In this document: positions 9,036-16,470 of the stretch, piece by piece
How the letters are laid out: every line of letters starts with the position of its first letter
Position numbering within the stretch: position 1 is the first letter of the stretch
From: Lacibacter luteus
GTDB taxonomy: Bacteria > Bacteroidota > Bacteroidia > Chitinophagales > Chitinophagaceae
NCBI RefSeq assembly: GCF_004118265.1
Contig: NZ_SDHW01000002.1
Coordinates: 310,001-374,000, forward strand
Direction of reading: 5' to 3'
Length of the DNA: 64,000 nucleotides
Notes under the pieces: generated by a model
What the model saw: only the letters and a program-made list of their open reading frames with translations
Told to the model about the DNA's origin: nothing
Database searches by the model: none
Translations under genes and position numbers: made by a program

Positions 9036-9800
9036 ATGAAAAAGTTATTCTTCGTTTTTACTGCAGCGGCAGTTGTGCTCACTTCATGTACTAAAGACAA
9101 AGGCCAATCGAAAGCCGGTATTTTCAAAGGTCCGGAAACAACAATGCACGAGGGTAAAGCCTGGACCTGGGTTCAGTTAGATAAAGACGGTAACCCTGAA
9201 AGAGTTGCCATCAGTGTTAACGAAGATGCGCTGAACAGTATGCCTACAGACGATGGCAGTGGTGGTGGTCACGATCACGACAACAATACTGTACTTTCTT
9301 TTCCCTCGCAGGCTGCAAACATTGCATTTAAGCATGCATGGGTAAACTGGAATCCCGCAGGTCATCCGCCGGCAAACATTTACACCAGCCCACATTTCGA
9401 TTTTCACTTTTACACCGTTTCATCTGCAGAAAGAGAAACATTTCTTGACCCTGCAAAACTTGCTGCAAGTGTTCCGGCCGAATACCTTCCTGCCAACTAC
9501 ATAGGTATCGATCCTGTGCCAACAATGGGCAAACATTATGTTGATGTTACATCACCCGAATTAAACGGCCAGCCTTTTACCGAAACATTTATTTTAGGTT
9601 CGTACGATGCCAAGATCAATTTTTACGAACCAATGATCACACTCGAATTTTTAAAAGCAACGGCAACTTACGAGCGTGCTATTCCGCAGCCTGCTAAATA
9701 TCAGCAAAACGGTTACTATCCAACCAAAATGAGAATTCAAAAAGCAGGACAGGCAACCAACATTATCCTTGAAGGCTTTGTTTACCGCACTGCTTCATAA
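9036..9800 (+). CDS. His-rich lipoprotein resembling DUF5602/TTHB210-like proteins
   Basis: Secreted lipoprotein of 254 residues. MKKLFFVFTAAAVVLTSC gives a lipobox with Cys18. The mature part has a His/Asp-rich loop (GGGHDHDNN), then HPPANIYTSPHFDFHFYTV, a motif I associate with the DUF5602/TTHB210-like family. The spaced His residues suggest metal or small-ligand binding, but this is inference. The start at 9036 is set by the lipoprotein signal; the longer frame from 8859 crosses the preceding terminator. The neighbouring hemerythrin-like and YceI genes suggest an envelope or redox stress setting. Confidence 0.75.
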   Translation: MKKLFFVFTAAAVVLTSCTKDKGQSKAGIFKGPETTMHEGKAWTWVQLDKDGNPERVAISVNEDALNSMPTDDGSGGGHDHDNNTVLSFPSQAANIAFKHAWVNWNPAGHPPANIYTSPHFDFHFYTVSSAERETFLDPAKLAASVPAEYLPANYIGIDPVPTMGKHYVDVTSPELNGQPFTETFILGSYDAKINFYEPMITLEFLKATATYERAIPQPAKYQQNGYYPTKMRIQKAGQATNIILEGFVYRTAS

Positions 9801-9883
9801 ATAATACTTCAATTGTTCAGCCGCTGATAAAACACCGGCGATCCTGTAAGAAAGCCGGTTTCTTTCACTTTAAAAAAAACACC

Positions 9884-10567
9884 ATGCAACGTTATAATAT
9901 TTTTTACCAGGTGCACAAAGGCTTGCGTGCGCTTTTGTACAATACAATGATGAAGCTGCAGCAAACGGATTTCACCAATGAAAAAGATGCTGCTGCAGTA
10001 ACTGCACAAGTTGCTACCGTGCTGCAACTTTTCGATGCGCATGCACATACCGAAGACAATTTTGTTTTACCCGAAATAACTGCTTTTGAACCTTCGGTTG
10101 TTGCTTTGTTTGAAAACGAACATGTACTTGATCTGAAGTTGAGTACGGGTTTGTCGGACATGTTAAAAGCATTTTCGCTTTGCCAATCGGATGAAGCAAA
10201 ACAAGACATCGGTCGTAAACTGGAACACGCAGTTGCAGCATTTATGAATTTTAACCTTGCACATATGGCAAAGGAGGAAGATGTGCTCAATACAATTTTA
10301 TGGCGCTATTATACCGATGAACAATTGCACCAGGTAACACTGCGTATACTGGCACATGTTGATCCTGCACTTATGCCCATCTATAATAAATGGATGATGC
10401 ACGGTCTATCGAACAGCGAAATAAAACAATGGTTGCTGCAGGTTAAAAACAATGCACCCGATTTTGTATTTCGCAGTATGATGGATTTAGCCGCTGCTGA
10501 ATTACCGGTTTCAAGACTATCGGTTATTCAAGCCGAATTATCTGAGGGTGCTATGTTGGCTGCCTGA
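9884..10567 (+). CDS. Hemerythrin-like (HHE) cation-binding protein
   Basis: Cytoplasmic alpha-helical protein of 227 residues with hemerythrin-like spacing of metal ligands: His11 in YQVHKGLR, His53 and His55 with nearby acids in FDAHAHTEDNFVLPE, His80 in FENEHVLDLKL and His in LAHMAKEEDVLN. These fit a di-iron four-helix bundle, used for oxygen, NO or iron handling in relatives. The C-terminal quarter (NKWMMHGLSNSEIKQWL) is outside the core bundle. It lies between a His-rich lipoprotein and YceI and ends in a strong terminator. Confidence 0.82.
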   Translation: MQRYNIFYQVHKGLRALLYNTMMKLQQTDFTNEKDAAAVTAQVATVLQLFDAHAHTEDNFVLPEITAFEPSVVALFENEHVLDLKLSTGLSDMLKAFSLCQSDEAKQDIGRKLEHAVAAFMNFNLAHMAKEEDVLNTILWRYYTDEQLHQVTLRILAHVDPALMPIYNKWMMHGLSNSEIKQWLLQVKNNAPDFVFRSMMDLAAAELPVSRLSVIQAELSEGAMLAA

Positions 10568-10588
10568 CCGATTTAAACAAACTTCCAC

Positions 10589-10638
10589 AAGCACGCCTCT
10601 TTTTGCCCAAGCCGGGGTAAAAGGAGGCGTGCTTTTTT
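10589..10638 (+). terminator. Terminator after the hemerythrin-like gene
   Basis: AAGCACGCCTC...GAGGCGTGCTT with a stem extended by T/A pairs around GCCCAAGCCGGGG and followed by six T. Strong rho-independent hairpin. Confidence 0.85.
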
Positions 10639-10720
10639 GTTCCTGTGTTAGTTTGCCGTGTTTAAACATTGATTTTAAACCGTTTAAATAGCTTTCGGGC
10701 TTTTTAACATATACATTACA

Positions 10721-10734
10721 TGTATGTACATACA
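10721..10734. promoter_or_regulatory. Perfect 14-bp palindrome upstream of the yceI-like gene
   Basis: TGTATGTACATACA is self-complementary over 14 bases. It ends 7 bases before a probable -7 box CATCTTTG (10742-10749) and so covers the spacer and approaches the -33 area of the YceI promoter. This position fits a repressor operator. The regulator is not identifiable from the window. Confidence 0.5.
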
Positions 10735-10769
10735 CTTTCCGCATCTTTGCAGTCTAAATCAATTGACTA

Positions 10770-11402
10770 ATGAAGAAGTTATTTTTTGTGCTGATTGCAG
10801 GTGTTGGTGTAGCGAGCCTCTCAGCTTTTTTAAAGAAAGAAGATTCGGTTGCGCAACCGGCTCCGGCAGTACAAACTCCTACCAAATGGACACTGGACAA
10901 ATCGCATTCCAACGTAAAATTCACTGTAACGCATATGGTGGTTTCTGAAACAGAAGGTTCTTTCAAAATTTTTGATGGTACAGTAGAACATACCAAGGCC
11001 GACTGGAGTGATGCGAAGATTAATTTTACAGTAGACATCAACTCGATCAACACCGATAACGAAGGCCGTGACAAACATTTGAAAGGTGACGATTTCTTTA
11101 ACGCAGAAAAATTTCCTAAAGCAACTTTCGTTGGTAAAACATTTAAACCGCTCGGTAATAATAAATACGAACTGACAGGCGATCTTACTATTCGTGACGT
11201 AACCAAAAGCGTGAAGTTTGATGTGAAGTTTGGTGGTATTGCTACAAGCAGCCGTGGCGATAAAGCAGGCTTTAAAGCAACGGCTTCCATTAACCGTTTT
11301 GATTACAACTTAAAATGGGATCGTGCAACAGAAGCAGGAGGATTGGTTGTAGGTAAAGATGTTGAATTAACGGTGTTACTTGAGTTGAACAAAGCAAAAT
11401 AA
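10770..11402 (+). CDS. YceI-family periplasmic lipid-binding protein
   Basis: A 210-residue exported protein of the YceI family (lipocalin-like barrel binding polyisoprenoid or similar lipids). After an N-terminal hydrophobic segment (about 4-20) come the family motifs WTLDKSHSNVKFTVTHMVVSETEGSF, in parts the hallmark opening, then GRDKHLKGDDFFNAEKFP and the C-terminal RFDYNLKW with VVGKDVELTV. Length is typical. It is a single gene between two hairpin terminators, with a palindromic site upstream. Ligand cannot be told from sequence. Confidence 0.92.
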   Translation: MKKLFFVLIAGVGVASLSAFLKKEDSVAQPAPAVQTPTKWTLDKSHSNVKFTVTHMVVSETEGSFKIFDGTVEHTKADWSDAKINFTVDINSINTDNEGRDKHLKGDDFFNAEKFPKATFVGKTFKPLGNNKYELTGDLTIRDVTKSVKFDVKFGGIATSSRGDKAGFKATASINRFDYNLKWDRATEAGGLVVGKDVELTVLLELNKAK

Positions 11403-11426
11403 GCAGTGGTTAGTTTTGGGTTATAA

Positions 11427-11454
11427 AAAACGCCTCACAATTGTGAGGCGTTTT
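11427..11454. terminator. 28-bp palindromic terminator after yceI-like gene
   Basis: AAAACGCCTCACAA joined directly to its reverse complement, ending in TTTT: perfect 14-bp arms, able to act on both strands. Confidence 0.85.
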
Positions 11455-11475
11455 GCTTTTATAGATTATCAGAAA

Positions 11476-11515
11476 AATAAAGAAAGCCATCTCAAATAAG
11501 AGGGCTTTCTTTATT
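11476..11515. terminator. Bidirectional terminator between convergent genes
   Basis: AATAAAGAAAGCC (11476-11488) pairs perfectly with GGCTTTCTTTATT (11503-11515). On the minus strand it follows the DUF4920 gene by 18 bases. Confidence 0.8.
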
Positions 11516-11532
11516 ACAGAATTTATACATTC

Positions 11533-12003
11533 TTATAGCACCAGTACACCCGATGCAACAAACTGTACTTCCTTTTTTGCATCTTTTATCTGCTTAATTT
11601 CTTCTTTTGTTTTACCTGCATCGCCTGCATAATGTTTCTGCTGCTTTACACTTACTTCCTTCACTTTTGCTTCGCCTTCTAACACCACTGTTTGACCAAC
11701 AATATTCTTTGGCATAAAGAAACCGTAATCTTTAAACTTAACCATTACTGTTTCTCCATTTGATTTTTCAACTTTCATCCAGCAACCTTTTTCCTGGCAT
11801 ACTTCCGTAACCTTGCCAGTAATTTTTCCGTTAAAGCTTCCACTTTTTTGCACCTGCTCTTCCATTACAGCAACGGTAACCACATCTTTGTTTTCGGTAC
11901 CTGTACCATAAGTAACCCCTTTTGCGGCAGGTTTAGGATCGTTTTGTGCCATAGCAGCAACGCTAATAAAAGCTGCCATCATCAATAAAGACAGTTTTTT
12001 CAT
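11533..12003 (-). CDS. DUF4920-family secreted protein
   Basis: A 156-residue exported protein with signal peptide MKKLSLLMMAAFISVAAMAQ. It matches DUF4920: GKITGKVTEVCQEKGCWMKV with two conserved Cys six residues apart, then VMVKFKDYGFFMPK and ITGKV/LEGEAKV beta strands of an OB-like fold. The Cys pair could bind a metal or form a disulfide; the molecular role is not established. It has its own promoter and terminator, divergent from recA. Confidence 0.85.
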   Translation of the reverse strand: MKKLSLLMMAAFISVAAMAQNDPKPAAKGVTYGTGTENKDVVTVAVMEEQVQKSGSFNGKITGKVTEVCQEKGCWMKVEKSNGETVMVKFKDYGFFMPKNIVGQTVVLEGEAKVKEVSVKQQKHYAGDAGKTKEEIKQIKDAKKEVQFVASGVLVL

Positions 12004-12023
12004 GCTTTGTAATTTTTAGGTGC

Positions 12024-12054
12024 TAAAGTTAACATCCTTACTAAAGTAAACAAA
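12024..12054 (-). promoter_or_regulatory. Promoter of the DUF4920 gene
   Basis: On the minus strand TTTG, 19 bases, TAACTTTA: one mismatch to the TAnnTTTG box. The box ends about 20 bases before the start codon at 12003. Confidence 0.5.
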
Positions 12055-12177
12055 CTGCTGCTGTTAAAATTCCGCTATTGGTAAACATCTCATCTTAATA
12101 TATGTTCTAAACAGCTTTAATTGATAACCCATTCCTCAGCTATATTTTCATCTTCCTTAATTATTTTGCTAAAATAG

Positions 12178-12208
12178 TTGGTTTCTAAAATAATTAGTTT
12201 TAGTATTG
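12178..12208 (+). promoter_or_regulatory. Probable recA promoter
   Basis: TTG (12178-12180), 20 bases, TAGTATTG (12201-12208): one mismatch to the phylum -7 consensus. No obvious LexA-type palindrome overlaps it. Confidence 0.45.
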
Positions 12209-12288
12209 CTAAATAAATTAGTGTGTACAAACAAAACAAACCCGTTATGGAAGAGACTTTAATTTTGGAGAAACCAAAAAAGGAAAAA

Positions 12289-13317
12289 ATGAGTAAAGAG
12301 AGCAACCTCAACAATGAAAAGCTCAAGGCATTAAAGCTCACCATCGACAAGATTGATAAAGACTTTGGCAAGGGCAGTGTAATGATGATGAATGAGAAAG
12401 GCGTACATGAAATTGAAGTGGTATCAACAGGCTCTATTGGTCTAGATACAGCTTTAGGTGTAGGCGGCGTACCCAAAGGACGTATTGTAGAGATCTATGG
12501 ACCTGAAAGCTCTGGTAAAACAACCATTGCCACACATATTATTGCTGAAGCACAAAAGAAAGGCGGCATCTGCGCTATCATTGATGCGGAACATGCCTTC
12601 GACAGTGTTTACGCACAAAAGCTGGGTGTTGATGTAGACAACCTGCTGATCTCTCAACCCGACTATGGCGAACAGGCCTTGGAAATTGCAGATCGCTTGA
12701 TCCTTTCCGGTGCATTGGATGTAGTAGTGATCGACTCTGTAGCAGCACTTGTACCCAAAGGTGAACTGGAAGGTGAAATGGGCGACAGCAAAATGGGCTT
12801 GCAGGCACGTTTAATGAGCCAGGCTCTGCGTAAACTCACAGCTACCATTTCAAAAACAAATACCATCTGTATTTTCATTAACCAGTTACGTGAAAAAATT
12901 GGCGTTATGTTCGGTAACCCCGAAACAACAACCGGTGGTAATGCGTTGAAGTTCTATGCATCGGTTCGTTTAGACATCCGTCGTATGAGCCAGATCAAAG
13001 ATGGTGATGAAGCAATTGGTAACCGTGTTAAAGTAAAAGTGGTAAAGAATAAAGTGGCTCCTCCATTTAAAGCAGCTGAATTCGATATCATTTTTGGAGA
13101 AGGTGTAAGCAAAACAGGTGAAATTATTGATATGGGTGTTGATCTTGCCATTATTCAGAAAAGCGGCAGCTGGTATAGCTACAATGGCGACAGACTGGGA
13201 CAAGGTCGTGATGCAGTAAAACAACTGATCATTGATAACCCTGAAATGTCAGCAGAAATTGAAGCAAAAATTCGTGAAAAGATAAAAGAAATTCAAAGCG
13301 GAGCGGCAGCTTCGTAA
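12289..13317 (+). CDS. recA: Recombinase A
   Basis: RecA, the ATP-dependent strand-exchange protein of homologous recombination and SOS induction. Walker A is GPESSGKTT, Walker [11 protein letters not shown], the L1/L2 region holds [37 protein letters not shown] in consecutive segments, and the acid-lysine C-terminal region ends [11 protein letters not shown] chose the ATG at 12289 (342 residues, preceded by AAGGA) because RecA proteins usually start near [22 protein letters not shown]. The ATG at 12247 would add 14 residues and cannot be excluded. Single gene with its own promoter and terminator. Confidence 0.97.
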   Translation: MSKESNLNNEKLKALKLTIDKIDKDFGKGSVMMMNEKGVHEIEVVSTGSIGLDTALGVGGVPKGRIVEIYGPESSGKTTIATHIIAEAQKKGGICAIIDAEHAFDSVYAQKLGVDVDNLLISQPDYGEQALEIADRLILSGALDVVVIDSVAALVPKGELEGEMGDSKMGLQARLMSQALRKLTATISKTNTICIFINQLREKIGVMFGNPETTTGGNALKFYASVRLDIRRMSQIKDGDEAIGNRVKVKVVKNKVAPPFKAAEFDIIFGEGVSKTGEIIDMGVDLAIIQKSGSWYSYNGDRLGQGRDAVKQLIIDNPEMSAEIEAKIREKIKEIQSGAAAS

Positions 13318-13340
13318 ACTTCGGGTTTGTTTGTAAGTAC

Positions 13341-13380
13341 AGGTCTTTCGGTTGCAGCAATGCGTACCGGAGGACCTTTT
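13341..13380 (+). terminator. recA terminator
   Basis: AGGTC...CGGT and ACCG...GACCT form a nested stem around a loop, followed by a T-rich tract. Confidence 0.7.
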
Positions 13381-13503
13381 TCTTTTACGCATAGGGGATG
13401 ACAAGAAACATTGCATGAAGCAAGTATTCCGTTTACTTTAGCAGCATCTTTTACAGAAAAATTTACTGTGAAGATGATTAGATCAACTATTCAATAGCTA
13501 CAA

Positions 13504-14007
13504 ATGAAACGTTTACTACAGTTAGCTCTTATACTTTTAGTAAGTTTTGCATTAACAGGCTGCCCTTACGAATCAACAGTGCCAATTGATAAACCAGCTG
13601 TTAAGTTTCCCGAAAACCTGTTTGGAAAATGGGAACCTAAAAATTCAGGTGAAGAACTGTTCACGATAAAGAAAAAAAACGACTGGGTTGTATACATCAG
13701 CAAAACAAAAAAAGATCCCAAGCCGGAGGATAGTCCTGAAGAATATGAAGCCTTTCTGTCGGAAGTAAATGCTGTTTGGTTTTTGAATGTATCGAATAAA
13801 ACAGATAAGAGTTCGCCGGAGTCGTATTGTTTGTACAAAATGCAGGTTGCTGCCAACGGATCACAAATAACATTAAGTGCGGTTACAGAAAATATCGATG
13901 AGCAGTTCAGCAACTCTGCGGAGCTAAAAGCATTCATCGAAAAAAATATGCAGCTGTCTTTCTTCTTCGATAATGAAGAGGATATTTATCTCCGCCCACA
14001 TAAGTAA
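13504..14007 (+). CDS. Lipoprotein of unknown function
   Basis: A 167-residue lipoprotein: MKRLLQLALILLVSFALTGC gives a lipobox with Cys20. The mature part contains FGKWEPKNSGEELFTIKKKND, in parts typical of small lipocalin-like or Lipocalin_5-like envelope proteins, but I do not recognise the family with certainty. It is rich in Lys and Glu and has no other motif. Single gene, convergent with the DUF3817 gene. Confidence 0.72.
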   Translation: MKRLLQLALILLVSFALTGCPYESTVPIDKPAVKFPENLFGKWEPKNSGEELFTIKKKNDWVVYISKTKKDPKPEDSPEEYEAFLSEVNAVWFLNVSNKTDKSSPESYCLYKMQVAANGSQITLSAVTENIDEQFSNSAELKAFIEKNMQLSFFFDNEEDIYLRPHK

Positions 14008-14033
14008 GCCGCATTTCATCTATTGTGCAAATC

Positions 14034-14342
14034 TTATTTAGCAGAAAGCAGTTCTTCTTCTTTCTTTAATTGCCTGTCGTACACAAATGTTCCGAGAGGT
14101 AACCATGCCGCAATAAATGCGTAGAGAAACTTTTTAAACGGCCAGTTGTATACTTCCTTTACATAAAAAGCCTGCGCTACATAAAGCACAAACAATAAAC
14201 CATGCGCCCAACCGGTGTACTTAACTGCCAACGGCAAATCAAAAATGTATTTCAACGGCATGGCAATGAGTAGTAACACAAGAAACGATATACCTTCTGC
14301 AATACCAGTTTTGCGAAGAAGTTTTAAAGGCTTTAGACTCAT
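14034..14342 (-). CDS. DUF3817-family membrane protein
   Basis: A 102-residue integral membrane protein with three hydrophobic segments (about 13-35, 43-60, 66-88). The motifs GIAEGISFLVLLLIAMPLKY and VKYTGWAHGLLFVLYVAQA are those of DUF3817. Function of the family is unknown. It follows the MerC-like gene on the same strand with a 14-base gap, so both are probably co-transcribed. Confidence 0.85.
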   Translation of the reverse strand: MSLKPLKLLRKTGIAEGISFLVLLLIAMPLKYIFDLPLAVKYTGWAHGLLFVLYVAQAFYVKEVYNWPFKKFLYAFIAAWLPLGTFVYDRQLKKEEELLSAK

Positions 14343-14356
14343 AATTCAAAAGAAGA

Positions 14357-14755
14357 TCAGTGATTACAATCGGTGCTGTGGCAATGATTTGCTTTGCGGC
14401 AAAAACGATGGTTGAGCATGTGTGCAGTAATAATTAAAGCAACAGCCGGCACTACAAACAAAAAGGATGAGTAGGGAAAATGCACAAACTGGTTTACTGT
14501 AAACAATACCATTGCTGCAGAAAAGGGAACGAGCGTACCCCAGTGGTGGTGGTGCTTTTTATAACCATGCCACAGTGTACTGAAACCAATTACAAAAGCT
14601 GCGCCCAATAACAATACTTCCACAAATACATTGTGGATGATGTTCACTCCAAATAAAGGAAGGCTGGTAATAAATAAAGGAACTACGGCACAGTGTATGG
14701 CACAGGCTACAGATGCGGCAATTCCTAAGGCTTCCCAGTTAATGCGAAAATTCAT
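14357..14755 (-). CDS. MerC-domain membrane protein
   Basis: A 132-residue membrane protein with about four helices and the MerC-type opening GIAASVACAIHCAVVPLFITSL, in which a Cys and a His-Cys pair lie in helix one, the proposed metal path. The C-terminus is His/Cys-rich (NHRFCRKANHCHSTDCNH), a likely soft-metal or zinc site. I chose the ATG at 14755 because the longer frame (to 14794) would run through its own promoter. It is divergent from an SCO gene and a Fur-family gene, with an inverted repeat over its promoter. Metal specificity (Hg, Cu or Zn) is not shown by sequence. Confidence 0.82.
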   Translation of the reverse strand: MNFRINWEALGIAASVACAIHCAVVPLFITSLPLFGVNIIHNVFVEVLLLGAAFVIGFSTLWHGYKKHHHHWGTLVPFSAAMVLFTVNQFVHFPYSSFLFVVPAVALIITAHMLNHRFCRKANHCHSTDCNH

Positions 14756-14764
14756 AAAGGAGAG

Positions 14765-14795
14765 CAAAAGTACATATTTGCAATTATGTTGCAAA
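14765..14795 (-). promoter_or_regulatory. Promoter of the MerC-like gene
   Basis: On the minus strand TTTG (14792-14795), 19 bases, TACTTTTG (14765-14772): a perfect TTTG-N19-TAnnTTTG promoter. The start codon is only 10 bases after the -7 box, so the leader would be very short. Confidence 0.7.
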
Positions 14796-14796
14796 T
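14776..14796. promoter_or_regulatory. Inverted-repeat operator, likely for the Fur-family regulator
   Basis: ATTTGCAA, 5 bases, TTGCAAAT: perfect 8-bp arms. It covers the -33 box and spacer of the MerC promoter and ends 14 bases before the -33 box of the SCO promoter. A dimeric repressor bound here could control both directions. The Fur-family gene at 15527 is the natural candidate. Confidence 0.6.
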
Positions 14797-14810
14797 TTTA
14801 TTTTCAGGAG

Positions 14811-14839
14811 TTGACGCCTCTCTCCTGTTCGTACCTTTG
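14811..14839 (+). promoter_or_regulatory. Promoter of the SCO/Fur operon
   Basis: TTG (14811-14813), 18 bases, TACCTTTG (14832-14839), 17 bases before the SCO start codon. Confidence 0.65.
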
Positions 14840-14856
14840 CACTTTATTTTACAGAT

Positions 14857-15513
14857 ATGTCGAAAAAATTGTGGATTTACGTTGGGTTCTTTGTTTTGTT
14901 GCTTGCCGTTTTTTATCTCGCTTTATTCTGGGGCACCGATCTGTGGCGCAAAAAATTGCCTGTTATGAACGATGTGAAAGAGTTTGCTTTTGTTAATCAA
15001 CTGGGCGATACAATCACGAATCAACAGGTTACCGGCAAAGTTCAGGTGGTTGAGTTTTTCTTTACAACCTGCACAGGCATCTGTCCTAAAATGAACACCA
15101 ACATGAAAGACATTGTAAAAAACTTTGTTGCTGAAGAAGATTTTATGGTGTTAAGCCACACTGTTGACCCTGACAAAGATTCTGTTACAAGACTGAAACA
15201 TTATGCCGACTCAATGAAAATAGATCCAACCAAATGGATGCTGTTAACCGGCACCAAAGTAAAACTCTACGAAGCTGCACGAAAAAGCTATTTGTTAGAC
15301 GATCAGAAAAACGGACTTGATCCTATTGCCGATCAGTTTATACATACGCAGTTGTTTGCATTGGTTGATAAAAGTGGACGGGTGCGTGGTATTTATGACG
15401 GACTTGATAAAAAGGAGCTGGTAAAACTAAATGATGATATCGCACTCATCTTAAAAGAGCGTTACGATGGCCCTCGTTTTGTGAATGGTATTTTTCAGAA
15501 CAACCCCAATTAA
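14857..15513 (+). CDS. SCO1/SenC-family protein
   Basis: Membrane-anchored thioredoxin-fold protein of 218 residues. It has an N-terminal helix (about 6-26), the copper-binding pair CTGIC (Cys72, Cys76) in FFFTTCTGICPKMNTNM, and the third ligand His164 in DQFIHTQLFALVDKSG. SCO proteins deliver copper to, or keep reduced, the CuA site of cytochrome oxidase, acting outside the inner membrane. It is the first gene of an operon with a Fur-family regulator 13 bases downstream. Not next to cytochrome oxidase genes here. Confidence 0.92.
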   Translation: MSKKLWIYVGFFVLLLAVFYLALFWGTDLWRKKLPVMNDVKEFAFVNQLGDTITNQQVTGKVQVVEFFFTTCTGICPKMNTNMKDIVKNFVAEEDFMVLSHTVDPDKDSVTRLKHYADSMKIDPTKWMLLTGTKVKLYEAARKSYLLDDQKNGLDPIADQFIHTQLFALVDKSGRVRGIYDGLDKKELVKLNDDIALILKERYDGPRFVNGIFQNNPN

Positions 15514-15526
15514 GTAATTTTCGGTT

Positions 15527-15946
15527 ATGAGCGAAGCAATTAAAGATCTCCTGAAAAAAAATCACATGAGTGTAACCGACAGCCGGTTGCAGATACTGGA
15601 CATGTTTTACCATGCACCAGGGGCACTTGCTCATGCCGATATTGAGAAAAAAGCAAGCGACAAAATTGATCGTGTTACAATTTACCGTACGCTTCAAACT
15701 TTTGAGGAGAAAGGCATCATTCATACTATACCTACTGCCGATAACTCGGTAAAGTATGCTTTGTGCAAAGACCGTTGCGAAGAAGGTCATCATCACGATA
15801 ACCATGTGCATTTTGTTTGCGACAAATGCGGCAAAACAATTTGTTTGGATGATGTGCACGTACCTGAGGTAAAACTCCCGAAAGGATTTCAGCCACAGCA
15901 AAGCAATATGGTGGTAAATGGTTTTTGCAGCGATTGCAGAAGCTAG
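15527..15946 (+). CDS. Fur-family metalloregulator
   Basis: A 139-residue transcription regulator of the Fur superfamily. The winged helix has VTDSRLQILDMF and RVTIYRTLQTFEEKGIIH. The metal part has HHHDNHVHFVCDKCGKTICLDD and a C-terminal CSDC, giving two CxxC pairs for a structural zinc plus a His-rich sensory site. Whether it senses Zn, Fe or peroxide (Zur, Fur, PerR) cannot be told by eye; the pairing with a His/Cys-rich MerC-like protein and SCO favours Zn or Cu-related control. Probable target: the inverted repeat at 14776-14796, giving autoregulation. Confidence 0.9.
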   Translation: MSEAIKDLLKKNHMSVTDSRLQILDMFYHAPGALAHADIEKKASDKIDRVTIYRTLQTFEEKGIIHTIPTADNSVKYALCKDRCEEGHHHDNHVHFVCDKCGKTICLDDVHVPEVKLPKGFQPQQSNMVVNGFCSDCRS

Positions 15947-15947
15947 A

Positions 15948-16396
15948 GCTAAGAGTTAAAAAAGAGAAATGAGTGAAAGAGAAGAAATACAAATAAATGA
16001 TAGACGAGAATTTTTACTCCGCTCTCGAATTTAAATTAACAAAGGCATTTTCTAAAGCAGATAATGAATTAATAAATTCATTTTGGTGTGATGGAATATT
16101 GCCGATACCAGCAGAAGATGTTACACGTATCGGCAAGAAGTATAAAAAGGAATTAAGAACAACTGCATTCCTTGGTAATGATGGCCAAGAAAGGTATTTA
16201 ATGACAATTTTTTTCGGCCCAAAAGCATTGACTAACTACTCAAGGGGTATTGATCTCGAAGATTGTATCCCCGATCATACAAAAAACAATTGGTTTGCTG
16301 TTGATGTAGTTAATAAAAGTATTTCGATTAGATTACTTTAATTCTTAAATATAAACGTCTCCCTCCTTTTCTTCTTCCCTCTTTTAACCTTTTAGC
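15948..16396. mobile_element. Putative TIR-bounded cassette carrying an unknown 114-residue gene
   Basis: The gene at 15997 is framed by purine-rich inverted repeats. The left copy (15948-15985) begins GCTAAGAGTTAAAAAAGAG. The right copy (16359-16396), read on the minus strand, begins GCTAAAAGGTTAAAAGAGG. They align over about 38 bases with one gap. The left end starts one base after the Fur stop codon and the right end abuts the terminator of the M3 peptidase gene. The repeat belongs to the same family as that around the GxxExxY gene at 43396. No transposase is inside, so mobility would need help in trans. Confidence 0.5.
15997..16341 (+). CDS. Hypothetical protein in a TIR-bounded cassette
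   Basis: A 114-residue soluble protein that I do not recognise. It begins MIDENFYSALEFKLTKAFSK, has an acidic/basic mixed middle and a C-terminal NNWFAVDVVNKSISIRLL strand pattern. No signal peptide or membrane segment. It is AT-richer than its neighbours, which with the flanking inverted repeats suggests recent arrival. Could be an immunity-type or accessory protein, but nothing visible proves it. Confidence 0.65.
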   Translation: MIDENFYSALEFKLTKAFSKADNELINSFWCDGILPIPAEDVTRIGKKYKKELRTTAFLGNDGQERYLMTIFFGPKALTNYSRGIDLEDCIPDHTKNNWFAVDVVNKSISIRLL

Positions 16397-16397
16397 C

Positions 16398-16434
16398 AAA
16401 AAAAAAATGCCCTGCCGTAGAAACGGCAGAGCAT
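16398..16434 (-). terminator. Terminator of the M3 peptidase gene
   Basis: On the minus strand ATGCTCTGCCG, loop, CGGCAGGGCAT then a run of T. Lies 37 bases after the stop of the oligoendopeptidase gene. Confidence 0.8.
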
Positions 16435-16470
16435 GATTAATGTTCTGATTTAGCTCTGCAAATATCGGTA

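Noticed and set aside
9884-11402. One operon of hemerythrin-like and YceI genes
   Set aside because: A strong terminator (10589-10638) and a separate promoter region lie between them.
12121-12288. LexA box at recA
   Set aside because: The region is AT-rich but I found no convincing palindrome over the promoter.
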